Below, in pieces: positions 1 to 5,859 of a DNA stretch of 31,485 nt. The DNA comes from a virus: positions 1-31,485 of IMG/VR virus record IMGVR_UViG_3300050120_000051; one strand, 5' to 3'. The notes below the pieces were generated by a model, which saw only the letters and a program-made list of their open reading frames with translations, was not told the DNA's origin and searched no databases. Positions within the stretch are counted from its first letter, which is position 1, and each line of letters begins with the position of its first letter. The position numbers and the translations under genes are program-made.

Positions 1-50
1 GCGTCCTCGCCGTGCGGCTCGGCCGCGTAGGGGTCGCGGGCGGCGCTCAT
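1..50 (-). CDS. Truncated unknown gene, last visible gene of the leftward operon
   Basis: Only the first 16 complete codons are in the window. The ATG lies at 50-48 and overlaps the stop of the upstream ribbon-helix-helix gene as ATGA, which is the same coupling used by the three genes before it. The visible N-terminus is polar and acidic, beginning MSAARDPYAAEPHGED. No family can be named from this fragment. It could be part of a lysogeny or integration module lying outside the window, which is inference from position only. Confidence 0.6.
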   Translation of the reverse strand, partial: MSAARDPYAAEPHGED

Positions 51-226
51 AGTCTTTCCTGGGGCTGCTCGGCGTCCGCCAGCGCCCGCAACGCGCCGTC
101 CCGCAACAGCCGGCTGATGTTGCTTCCCGCAGCGTCGGCGCGCTCACGCAGCCGCTGGTAAACGCTGGCCGGCATGTGGATTGCGACCTTGATCGAGGGG
201 TCGCTGCTCGGCGGTTTCCCCCTCAT
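47..226 (-). CDS. Ribbon-helix-helix (CopG/Arc-like) DNA-binding protein
   Basis: A 59-aa ORF starts at ATG 226-224 and ends at TGA 49-47. After a basic N-terminus it shows the ribbon-helix-helix pattern: a short strand (SIKVAIHMP, about residues 11-19), then a helix (SVYQRLRERADAAG), then a second helix opening with the typical N-I-S-R-L-L-R-DG. RHH proteins bind DNA as dimers through the strand pair and act as repressors or as antitoxins. Both ends overlap neighbours by 4 nt (ATGA), so it is translationally coupled in a leftward operon. It could be an excision or lysogeny regulator, or the antitoxin half of a pair with the truncated gene that follows. The fold is well supported, the role is not. 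Confidence 0.75.
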   Translation of the reverse strand: MRGKPPSSDPSIKVAIHMPASVYQRLRERADAAGSNISRLLRDGALRALADAEQPQERL

Positions 227-294
227 GCGGCGTACCAGGCGACGGTCGCGAAGATCACAAGGTTGAGGTCGAGGATGATCCAGACCGCGGTCAT
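223..294 (-). CDS. 23-aa predicted membrane micropeptide
   Basis: A 24-codon ORF (ATG 294-292, TGA 225-223) encodes MTAVWIILDLNLVIFATVAWY plus two alanines. It is almost entirely a single hydrophobic segment. It overlaps the upstream 141-aa gene by ATGA and the downstream RHH gene by ATGA, so every base between those two genes is explained by this ORF. That double 4-nt coupling is the main reason to believe it is translated. Function is unknown. A chance ORF is possible because the length is short, but the exact overlaps at both ends make that less likely. Confidence 0.5.
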   Translation of the reverse strand: MTAVWIILDLNLVIFATVAWYAA

Positions 295-716
295 GCTGCC
301 GCCATGGCGTCGGCGACGAGTTCGAGCGTGGCGTCGAGCTCCGGCTCGGTCAGATGGCCGGCGGTAGCCAGTGTTTCGCAGCGGGCGCGAAACGCCTCGG
401 CCTGCTCGCGGGCCTCGTTTTCCGGCACAAAGCGCGCCCAGCGGGCGAAGATCTCGGCGCAGGCGCGGTCGAGCGCGGTTTCGGGGATTATTCCGTCAGA
501 CTTTGGGCAAAGATCTTTCTCTGCTTCGGGTGATCGTCCGTTAACCGCGTCGCGCAACGTGTTTGTTGAAGCGCCGTTGCCACCAAAATCTGCGGTTGCA
601 AATCCGTTGCCGCGTGCTTCTGATGGCGGCGTGCCGGACGTAAGCTTGGTGTAAGCCTCGCGAGCGAAGCCGCACGGCGAATGATCGGAAAAGTCGGCGG
701 CGCCTGGGTAATGCAT
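291..716 (-). CDS. Unknown 141-aa protein, first gene of the leftward operon
   Basis: An upstream in-frame ATG (735-737) would add seven residues. The ATG at 716-714 is preferred because a strong Shine-Dalgarno sequence, GGAGGG, lies a few bases upstream of it. The N-terminal half is polar and low in predicted structure. The C-terminal half, from about residue 75, is rich in Ala, Glu and Arg and looks helical (RACAEIFARWARF, then EQAEAFRARCETLATAG and ELDATLELVADAM). No family is recognised. It heads an operon transcribed away from the repressor region and is joined to the 23-aa peptide by ATGA. Genes in this place in temperate phages often serve integration or lysogeny, but nothing in the sequence shows that here. 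Confidence 0.7.
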   Translation of the reverse strand: MHYPGAADFSDHSPCGFAREAYTKLTSGTPPSEARGNGFATADFGGNGASTNTLRDAVNGRSPEAEKDLCPKSDGIIPETALDRACAEIFARWARFVPENEAREQAEAFRARCETLATAGHLTEPELDATLELVADAMAAA

Positions 717-814
717 CTCGGTCCCTCCAAATCTCAAGGGAACGGTAGTTCATGAGGCGTGAATAATTCAATAAGAAACTTAATGCCGCATGAAGTGCAT
801 TTCGGGGCCATGGG
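717..814. promoter_or_regulatory. Divergent intergenic region with AT-rich palindrome
   Basis: This 98-bp gap separates the leftward operon from the rightward 61-aa gene. It is much more AT-rich than its surroundings. It contains the perfect palindrome TGAAT-A-ATTCA (760-770), next to another TTCA half-site (749-752) that forms TTCA-N7-TGAA. This is a plausible operator and promoter for the leftward genes. No convincing -35/-10 pair can be assigned by eye, so the call rests on composition, position and the palindrome. Confidence 0.35.
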
Positions 815-1000
815 ATGGGTGACGGCGAAAATGATGCTCGGCTGCGCCGCGACGCGTTGCAGATAGCCCTGCAACTTCCGTCAGATATCAACGAAGCGCT
901 GATCGTGCTGAAATACGCCGAGGATCTCGTGCGCGGCTTTTTGGCGGGGGAAAAACAAGATCCTCCGGCGCCTGGTCGGCCGCCGCTCCGGCTGGTCTAG
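815..1000 (+). CDS. Small conserved-looking phage protein, 61 aa
   Basis: The ORF encodes a compact helical protein. An N-terminal polar segment (GDGENDARLRRDALQIALQL) is followed by PSDINEALIVLKYAEDLVRGFL and a short Pro/Arg tail. The pattern of charged helix, hydrophobic helix and FL ending is familiar from short rhizobial prophage proteins near the immunity region, but I cannot attach a family name. A GGGG run 8-11 nt before the ATG may serve as ribosome binding site. Its TAG stop overlaps the stop of the convergent repressor gene in the shared tetranucleotide CTAG (997-1000). It lies between two leftward units, so it must have its own promoter in 717-814. Confidence 0.55.
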   Translation: MGDGENDARLRRDALQIALQLPSDINEALIVLKYAEDLVRGFLAGEKQDPPAPGRPPLRLV

Positions 1001-1332
1001 CCCGGCTTTTTGCGCTTTGGCGCCGTCGGCTGCGGGCCTGATTCGAGCTTGGCAAGCTCCATCGCGACCGTGATGGGGACGTCATTGCGGTTGCCGCGAT
1101 AGATCCAATTGAGGCCGACGCCGGTCGCTTTGCAGACCAGCAGCGCCTGGTCGAGCGCTATTCTGTTCAAGGCAGGCGTGTTTTTAGTTCCCTCAACACC
1201 GCTCCATGCAGGCGGAGATATGTGCACAAAGCGGCACCAGGTGGCCTTGTTCATGTGAAAGGCCTCCCGCGTCAGCCGAAGCCGCTCGGCGACGGCCTGG
1301 GTGCTTTCCGGTGATTCTTTCTTTGAAACCAT
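997..1332 (-). CDS. XRE-family phage repressor (CI-like)
   Basis: The 111-aa protein has one N-terminal helix-turn-helix of the XRE/Cro-CI type. Helix one reads AVAERLRLTREAF, the recognition area spans MNKATWCRFVHISPPAWSGVE, and the domain ends with the motif GVGLNWIYRG, highly typical of alphaproteobacterial prophage repressors. There is no LexA-like S24 peptidase domain, so release would not be by self-cleavage. Longer in-frame extensions exist upstream, to ATG 1644, but they would run across the operator region and the cro-like gene, so ATG 1332-1330 is chosen. No clear Shine-Dalgarno is visible there. Divergent orientation to the Cro-like gene makes it the likely lysogeny repressor acting at 1333-1423. 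Confidence 0.8.
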   Translation of the reverse strand: MVSKKESPESTQAVAERLRLTREAFHMNKATWCRFVHISPPAWSGVEGTKNTPALNRIALDQALLVCKATGVGLNWIYRGNRNDVPITVAMELAKLESGPQPTAPKRKKPG

Positions 1333-1423
1333 GAACGGGATGGTTCCAAAATTGGGGCTGTCCCGCCATAAGTGTGGCAAGAACTCTTGCGTTATTAATG
1401 CCACGTGAACTATTTTCGCCGGC
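1333..1423. promoter_or_regulatory. Repressor/Cro switch region with operator palindrome
   Basis: The 91 bp between the divergent repressor and Cro-like genes hold an inverted repeat GCAAGA-AC-TCTTGC (1377-1390) with perfect 6-bp arms. A wider pair, GTGGC (1374-1378) and GCCAC (1400-1404), overlaps it. A possible rightward promoter is TTGCGT (1387-1392), an 18-bp spacer, then TATTTT (1411-1416). That would start RNA at or next to the ATG at 1424 and place the palindrome across the -35 element. Operator function is inferred from position and symmetry; the promoter is a weak match. Confidence 0.5.
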
Positions 1424-1669
1424 ATGGATGATTCGCCGCGCCTCATTCTCGAGCTTTCTTCCGCCTCTGACGTCATCGACGCCGTTGGCGGCACGTCGGC
1501 CTGTTCGCGGTTAACCGGTAGTTCCATGGCTTCGATCTCCGGCTGGCGCGCCTCTGGGCGACTTCCGCCAGCGACATTCCTGATCATCACCGCCGCGCTC
1601 GAGCAGCTCGGCAAGTCGGCGCCCCCGTCGCTCTGGGGCATCAAGGCCGTCTCGGCCGAGCAACAATAG
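1424..1669 (+). CDS. Cro-like helix-turn-helix regulator (YdaS/Cro type)
   Basis: The 81-aa protein contains a compact helix-turn-helix at about residues 14-60: VIDAVGGTSACSRLTG, then the turn and recognition helix around SMASISGWRASGRLP, then a helix (TFLIITAALEQLG) and an SLWGI ending. The GG-x-SACSRLTG-x-S pattern is characteristic of Cro-like proteins of alphaproteobacterial prophages. No Shine-Dalgarno precedes the ATG. Together with a possible -10 at 1411-1416, this suggests a leaderless message, as known for lambda cI from PRM. It is the first gene of the rightward early operon and probably shuts off the repressor promoter. Confidence 0.7.
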   Translation: MDDSPRLILELSSASDVIDAVGGTSACSRLTGSSMASISGWRASGRLPPATFLIITAALEQLGKSAPPSLWGIKAVSAEQQ

Positions 1670-1679
1670 GGCAGCGTTC

Positions 1680-2075
1680 ATGACGCGTATCAGCGCCAAG
1701 CGCGCCGCCCCCGCAAAACTTTCGACCGAACAAGTCATCGGCGTTTCACGATCAGATCATCGTTGGTTTCTGCCGGTTTTGGCCGAGATCAAGCTGATCT
1801 TCCCGCGCAAGTTAGCCGCGGAATTGGCTGCGATCTCGAATCGGTCGGAGCGAATTTGCCAGGTGTGGATATCTCGCCGCGGCGCGCCCGATGGCGAAGC
1901 GCTGGCGGCGCTAATCAATAGCCGGCTCGGCGATCGGGTACTGCTCGCGCTGACCGGCGCATGCCCGCATCAATGGCGCCGCAAACTCAATCGGCAAATC
2001 GAGATCTCGCGGCTGCGCGACCAGCAACGCGAAACGCAATTGCGTCTTGAGGCCTTGGAACGGGGCGAAACATGA
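1680..2075 (+). CDS. Phage early protein with HTH-like region and C-terminal coiled coil
   Basis: This 131-aa protein lies second in the early operon. After a basic N-terminus comes a helical region with FPRKLAAELAAISNRSERICQVWISRRGAPDGEALAALI, which resembles the helix-turn-helix-like segment of a conserved early protein of rhizobial prophages (a Ser-x-R-x-C/I-Q/R-x-W pattern followed by a Gly-Glu helix). The last 30 residues, EISRLRDQQRETQLRLEALE, form a probable coiled coil, consistent with a dimer. No catalytic motif is seen. A DNA-binding or regulatory role beside Cro is likely but unproven. Its stop overlaps the next start as ATGA. Confidence 0.6.
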   Translation: MTRISAKRAAPAKLSTEQVIGVSRSDHRWFLPVLAEIKLIFPRKLAAELAAISNRSERICQVWISRRGAPDGEALAALINSRLGDRVLLALTGACPHQWRRKLNRQIEISRLRDQQRETQLRLEALERGET

Positions 2076-2212
2076 ATTTTCCGACATCGGATCCGTCATG
2101 GGTGCTGCCGCTTGCGGTTGTGCTGATCGCCCTGTTGCTGGCCTGCCTGATCGGTTTCGTCGCGCTGCCGTTGCGGCGTCCGACGATATCGCGACCGTGG
2201 TGGAAATTATGA
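2072..2212 (+). CDS. 46-aa predicted single-pass membrane protein
   Basis: ATG 2072 overlaps the upstream stop as ATGA, and the TGA at 2210-2212 overlaps the next start in the same way. The short polar N-terminus (MNFPTSDPSW) is followed by a strongly hydrophobic stretch, about residues 11-34 (VLPLAVVLIALLLACLIGFV), and then a basic tail (RRPTISRPWWK). Positive charge after the helix predicts the C-terminus inside the cell. Function is unknown. The ORF accounts for the full space between its neighbours, which argues that it is real. Confidence 0.6.
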   Translation: MNFPTSDPSWVLPLAVVLIALLLACLIGFVALPLRRPTISRPWWKL

Positions 2213-2394
2213 CCTTCACCGCGCCGCTCTGTACGCCGGCCTGGGCGTTTCCGGCCGAGCTGATCGCGCTCGGCCTGCTGTTGGTGCTGCTCGGCCTGGT
2301 CTGCCGGCCGCGCGATCAAATTTCTGACCCTCATGCCGAGCCGTTCGGCGATCAGCCTGAGTTGCCTGGCGATCGCTTTGGGCGACCGTCATGA
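2209..2394 (+). CDS. 61-aa predicted membrane protein
   Basis: Starting at ATG 2209 (ATGA overlap with the 46-aa gene), this protein has one hydrophobic segment at about residues 12-32, centred on AELIALGLLLVLLGLVC. The tail that follows is polar and rich in Pro, Asp and Arg. A longer reading frame opens further upstream at 2047, but that start lies inside two other genes, and the coupled ATG is preferred. Two tiny membrane proteins in a row at the start of an early operon could act in host takeover or superinfection exclusion; that is speculation. Its stop overlaps the next gene as ATGA. Confidence 0.55.
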   Translation: MTFTAPLCTPAWAFPAELIALGLLLVLLGLVCRPRDQISDPHAEPFGDQPELPGDRFGRPS

Positions 2395-2654
2395 GCGCGA
2401 GGGCGGGCGATCGTCATGGTCCGTTAGTGGCCTTCCAGGCCAGCGGCGATCGCCCAGCCTCGCTTCGCTGCATCAACGCCGCCTTGTTCGATCTGGCCGG
2501 CCGGCGCATCGCCCTGGTCGCGATGGTGGTCGACGATCAGCTGCCGGAAATTATCATGTTCGAGGGCGAGCCGTTTCTGTACCGCGCAGGGAATCACTAT
2601 CACCAGGTCCGTCCCTACCGCGCCGATTGCATGGTGGTGGAGCTGCCATCATGA
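2391..2654 (+). CDS. Unknown 87-aa phage early protein
   Basis: This small mixed alpha/beta-looking protein has a central region INAALFDLAGRRIALVAMVVDD with strand-like character and a C-terminal half FEGEPFLYRAGNHYHQVRPYRA. It has no transmembrane segment, zinc site or nuclease motif. It sits between the membrane micro-genes and the GapR-like gene, with ATGA overlaps on both sides, so it belongs to the same transcript. No family is recognised. Confidence 0.6.
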   Translation: MSARAGDRHGPLVAFQASGDRPASLRCINAALFDLAGRRIALVAMVVDDQLPEIIMFEGEPFLYRAGNHYHQVRPYRADCMVVELPS

Positions 2655-2845
2655 AATCCGAAGTCGCCGCCGAGCTGAAATCCTACCTCGAACGCGTCGA
2701 ACGCATCGCCGCCGAGCGCAAAGAGATGGGCGACGAAATCCGCGCCATCTATGCCGAGGCGACGGCGCGCGGGTTCGATGCAAAGGGCATTCGCTCAATG
2801 GCAAAGCGGCGCCAGAAGGATCCTGGCGAGCTGGCCGAGGAATAA
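2651..2845 (+). CDS. GapR-like DUF2312 protein, shortened by an in-frame stop
   Basis: The 64-aa product matches the DUF2312/GapR family: ELKSYLERVERIAAERKEMGDEI, then RAIYAEATARGFDAKGIRSM and RRQKDPGELAEE. GapR of Caulobacter is a nucleoid-associated protein that encircles overtwisted DNA ahead of replication and transcription. Family members normally continue after the DPxExxEE segment with a short helix of the form ILxxYxxALGM. Here a TAA at 2843-2845 stops translation, yet the same frame continues directly with TILETYMHACGM. One base change (GAA to TAA) would explain this. The start overlaps the upstream stop as ATGA. The truncated form keeps the main coiled coil but lacks the last family helix. 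Confidence 0.8.
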   Translation: MKSEVAAELKSYLERVERIAAERKEMGDEIRAIYAEATARGFDAKGIRSMAKRRQKDPGELAEE

Positions 2846-2863
2846 ACCATTCTCGAGACCTAC

Positions 2864-3244
2864 ATGCACGCGTGCGGCATGCTGCCGGAAAACCCGCTGA
2901 CGGCAGCGGTTGCCGCCATGGCAGTCGATACGCTTGCGCGCGATAGCGTCATCGACGCGCTGCAGTCTCTCATTCCGCCGAACGGCGAAATCATCGCCCG
3001 CGTCGGCGGCGCTCCGATGCGGATCTGGCGCGACGAAACCGGCCAGGCCTATTCGGCCGAACACGTCGAACCGAAGGCGGCGGCGGAAAAGCCCGGCAAG
3101 GGCTTGAAGCGATCGGCGACGGTTCTGACCATGGTGCCGAAGGATTCCGTCACCGCCGCGGCCGACAAAGCCGAGGCGCGCAACAAAGCGAAAAAGCCTG
3201 CCGATGAACCGGCCGGCGCCGACGAACCGGAGCCCGTCGCATGA
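2864..3244 (+). CDS. C-terminal part of the split GapR-like gene (possible reinitiated ORF)
   Basis: This 126-aa ORF is in the same frame as the GapR-like gene, 18 nt after its TAA. Its first residues, MHACGM, complete the family's usual C-terminal helix, so it is best read as the downstream half of one ancestral 197-aa gene (2651-3244). The rest is a predicted helical part (NPLTAAVAAMAVDTLARDSVIDALQ), a strand-rich piece ending GAPMRIWRDETG, and a low-complexity Lys/Ala/Glu/Pro tail. No good ribosome binding site precedes ATG 2864. If expressed, this half would need readthrough or weak reinitiation. Its stop does overlap the next gene as ATGA, unlike its start. Confidence 0.55.
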   Translation: MHACGMLPENPLTAAVAAMAVDTLARDSVIDALQSLIPPNGEIIARVGGAPMRIWRDETGQAYSAEHVEPKAAAEKPGKGLKRSATVLTMVPKDSVTAAADKAEARNKAKKPADEPAGADEPEPVA

Positions 3245-3726
3245 TGCGGGCCGAGATCGCGCAGGCCCAAATTATCACCGGCGCGGTCGCGTCGGATTTC
3301 ATCGATCTGTCGGCAACGCCGTGGCGGCGCATCACGCTGTCGGCGCGCGACAACATCTGGTGCCTGGTCGACGCCGTCGATTTCGAATGGCTGTCTCGTT
3401 TCACGTGGAACGTTTCGTTCGGCGGTCGCAATCCCTGGCAGCTCTATGCCAAGCGCAACGTCGGCGCCGATCGCGCGACCTTGCGGATGCACCGCGAGAT
3501 CATGATTCACCGCGATCCGCGCGCCGATGACTTTATGGCCGCTCATCCGGTCGATCACGGCAATGGCCAGACGCTCGACAATCGCGGCGACAATCTCGCC
3601 TGGGTTTCGAAGGCGCAGAACCGCGCCAACTGGCGCCCGCGCGACAAGGTGCCGTCGCTCGAGTCCATCGTGCTCGAGCTGATGCGCTCGCACGGCTTTG
3701 CCCAACCGCAGGAGGTGCCGTTTTGA
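3241..3726 (+). CDS. HNH homing-type endonuclease
   Basis: The 161-aa protein has an N-terminal beta segment typical of phage HNH proteins (LVDAVDFEWLSRFTW then YAKRN, about residues 42-73). The HNH core follows: MHREIM (His84), then HPVDHGNGQTLDNRGDN (His106, Asn114 and neighbours), then LAWVSKAQNRANWR. The pattern VDHxNGxxLDNRxxNLxxVSxxQNxxN is that of HNH_3-type homing nucleases, which nick or cut DNA and often move as free-standing selfish genes. It is nonetheless fully integrated in the early operon by 4-nt overlaps at both ends. It could also serve host DNA breakdown. Confidence 0.85.
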   Translation: MMRAEIAQAQIITGAVASDFIDLSATPWRRITLSARDNIWCLVDAVDFEWLSRFTWNVSFGGRNPWQLYAKRNVGADRATLRMHREIMIHRDPRADDFMAAHPVDHGNGQTLDNRGDNLAWVSKAQNRANWRPRDKVPSLESIVLELMRSHGFAQPQEVPF

Positions 3727-3920
3727 GCAACGCAATAGGCTGGGCAGTCTGGCATCCGACGCGCGGCTTTATGGTGCCGCATCTTTACGAGGGCGCGGTT
3801 GCCTGGGCTGATCTCGATGGCGCCGTGCGCCTGGTCCGCGAGCTTAACGCCGACGATGGCACCAACAATCGCAACGGCTGGCGCGCGGTCAAGGTCGAAC
3901 TCGTCAGGGTGCCGGCATGA
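3723..3920 (+). CDS. Unknown 65-aa protein with TTG start
   Basis: The gene appears to start at TTG 3723, overlapping the upstream stop as TTGA, and is preceded by a strong Shine-Dalgarno GGAGG (3711-3715) seven bases before it. No ATG lies near that site in this frame. The product reads WAVWHPTRGFMVPHLYEGAVAWADLDGAVRLVREL and then a short KVELVRVP ending. Short proteins of this kind, annotating a value and then a helix, are common in phage early operons and have no known function. It is coupled by ATGA to the methyltransferase that follows. Confidence 0.65.
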   Translation: MSNAIGWAVWHPTRGFMVPHLYEGAVAWADLDGAVRLVRELNADDGTNNRNGWRAVKVELVRVPA

Positions 3921-5662
3921 CCGAGCTGATCAAATACGACGCGGCCTGTCGGATGCTGGCTGAGGCCGTCGCGGTCGACGAGGTGCAGGATATCCGCGGC
4001 AAGGCCGAAATGATGCGCGCCTATGCCCGGCAGGCCAAGGACCGCGCTCTGGAAATCTCCGCGGCGCAGATCCGGTTTCGGGCCGAGCGGCGCCTGGGCG
4101 AACTCATCATCGCTCAAAAGGAGACCGTTGGTCTGGCGCAGGGGCGCCGCACCGACTTAGTACCCGCCGGGGACGAAGTGAGCGACGGCAAGGTTTCGCT
4201 CGAGCAGGCCGGGATTGACCGCAAGCTATCATCGCGCGCCCAGCGCATGGCCGATATCCCGACCGAACGGTTCGAGCAGCTGCTTTCCCTGCACCGCGAG
4301 GAGGTGCTCGAGGGCAATAACAAGGTTTCCGTGGATCTGATGCGGACGTCGGCGGAGGCCGAGGGCCGCGAAAAGCGCCGCAATCTGGCGCAGGCGCTGT
4401 CGGATGCCACGGCTGACTTGCCGATCGGGCGGATGTTTCCCTGCGCTTATCTCGACCCGCCCTGGCATCGCAAGCAGGGCGTCACCGACCGTTCTTACGA
4501 AAACCATTACCCGACGATGACCTGGGACGAGATCATCGCCCTTTGCGAGCGCGTCGCCAAGATCCTGTTGCCGGATAATTGGGTGTTCCTGTGGATCCCG
4601 CGGGCGCATCTGCTGGCGCTGCATCCGGTCGATATGGAATTCGCCGACGACGATGGCCGCGTCATCACCCGCAAGGTCAAAATGCCGCTGTCCTGGGCGG
4701 TCGCGCGGGCGCTCGGCTGCGACAATTACTCGACCTGCTACATCTGGACCAAGACCGACGAAGAGCACCCGAACGATCAAGGCGGCGGCGTGCTGGTGTT
4801 CGACCAGGACGAAATCCTGCTGCAATTCAAGCGCGGCCGTGGCCTGCCGAAACCGGCGACCGACGAAAAATTCAAATCCAATCATCGCGAACGCAAGCGC
4901 GAGCATTCCCGCAAGCCCGACCACTATCGCGACATGATCCGGACCATGACCGGCGGCGTGCCCGTGCTAGAGCTGTTCGCTCGCGTCGACGCGGAGCATC
5001 CGTTGCCGCCGGATTGGGAGGCCTGGGGCAATCAGGCGGTCGTGGCGGTCGAGATCGCCGCAGCGGAAATCGACGCATCCGCCGCATTCGTTGCACCCAT
5101 TGCCGAAAATGCCTGCGCCGCAGCGGTTTCTGAAATCGCCGCAGCGCCCGAAATCGCCGCACCCATTGAGCCGCTGCCGCAGCTTTGCGAATTCGACGAG
5201 CTGCGCGCGTTCTCCGATTTCTGTTTTCCCCGGCGGATGGAGATCCTTACCGCGATCGCGCCGGCCTATATCGAGCGCGGGCTAGCCTATTCGATCAAGA
5301 TCGGCGGCAGCGATTGGGGCCTGACCGAGGCGGGCTGGAAACGGTTCTACGCGATCGAAAAGGAACGCAGGGCGCTGGCGCCTGCGCTCGATCAGGAGAT
5401 CGTCGACGGCGCGCTGCAATGCCGGCTACCGTTGTCCGATCATGAAATCGAAATGCAGCGCGCGCTGCATTCGATCGACGCCGGCGAGCTCGTCGACAGC
5501 GAAATCGCCAGCCACCTCGAAAGCGAGGGATTTGTCCGCGTCACCACGACGCGGCTTGTCGTCGCCGATGAGGGCCGCGCCTGGCTCGCCGGCCTGGTCG
5601 ATCTTCCGATAGCCGAGCTGCCCGCGCTCGACCTGCCGCTATTCCTGGCGGCGCGCGCATGA
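3917..5662 (+). CDS. MT-A70 family DNA adenine-N6 methyltransferase with long C-terminal extension
   Basis: The 581-aa protein has three parts. Residues 1-165 are a helical N-terminal domain often found before phage MT-A70 enzymes (KAEMMRAYARQAKDRALEISAAQIRFRAERRLGE). The catalytic domain, about 170-385, carries the signature DPPW at 180-183 and the family's closing motifs SRKPDHYRDMI, LELFAR and WEAWGNQ. It would transfer methyl from S-adenosylmethionine to adenine N6, probably in DNA, to evade restriction or mark phage DNA. After residue 385 comes an Ala/Glu/Ile-rich linker built from repeats of E-I-A-A-A, then about 150 residues of unrecognised helical sequence. This C-terminal part is unusual for phage MT-A70 proteins, which normally end shortly after the WGNQ motif. 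Confidence 0.88.
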   Translation: MTELIKYDAACRMLAEAVAVDEVQDIRGKAEMMRAYARQAKDRALEISAAQIRFRAERRLGELIIAQKETVGLAQGRRTDLVPAGDEVSDGKVSLEQAGIDRKLSSRAQRMADIPTERFEQLLSLHREEVLEGNNKVSVDLMRTSAEAEGREKRRNLAQALSDATADLPIGRMFPCAYLDPPWHRKQGVTDRSYENHYPTMTWDEIIALCERVAKILLPDNWVFLWIPRAHLLALHPVDMEFADDDGRVITRKVKMPLSWAVARALGCDNYSTCYIWTKTDEEHPNDQGGGVLVFDQDEILLQFKRGRGLPKPATDEKFKSNHRERKREHSRKPDHYRDMIRTMTGGVPVLELFARVDAEHPLPPDWEAWGNQAVVAVEIAAAEIDASAAFVAPIAENACAAAVSEIAAAPEIAAPIEPLPQLCEFDELRAFSDFCFPRRMEILTAIAPAYIERGLAYSIKIGGSDWGLTEAGWKRFYAIEKERRALAPALDQEIVDGALQCRLPLSDHEIEMQRALHSIDAGELVDSEIASHLESEGFVRVTTTRLVVADEGRAWLAGLVDLPIAELPALDLPLFLAARA

Positions 5663-5859
5663 AATTTTCCTTAACCGCCCAGATCACCGAGGTCGACCGC
5701 GAGCTGGCGCAGCGCAAAGACGTTTACGCGCGCCTGGTCGCAACGCGAAAGCTGCGGCAATCGCATGCCGATTACCAGATGGAGCTGCTGCGCGCGGTTC
5801 GCGCCACGCTGACCTGGCTCGCCGAAAACGAAACCACCATCAAGCAGAGGCTCCAATGA
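5659..5859 (+). CDS. Small phage protein of the EVDRELAxRKxVY type
   Basis: The 66-aa protein is helical throughout and carries the pattern ITEVDRELAQRKDVYARLV followed by SHADYQMELLRAVRATLTWL. This form (I-x-x-V-x-R-E-x-x-x-R-x-x-V-Y, then a second helix starting with A-D-x-x-x-x-x-x) is common in early operons of rhizobial and other proteobacterial phages, where it is annotated as hypothetical. The family resemblance is from memory and no function is known. ATGA overlaps join it to both neighbours. Confidence 0.7.
   Translation: MKFSLTAQITEVDRELAQRKDVYARLVATRKLRQSHADYQMELLRAVRATLTWLAENETTIKQRLQ

Noticed and set aside
304-654. 116-aa plus-strand frame, Ser/Ala-rich
   Set aside because: It is antisense to the first gene of the leftward operon, which has a strong ribosome binding site and coupled neighbours. 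The frame has no ribosome binding site.
1333-1644. N-terminal extension of the repressor to 215 aa
   Set aside because: It would cover the operator region and be antisense to the Cro-like gene. The extension has no domain character, while the helix-turn-helix begins right after Met at 1332.
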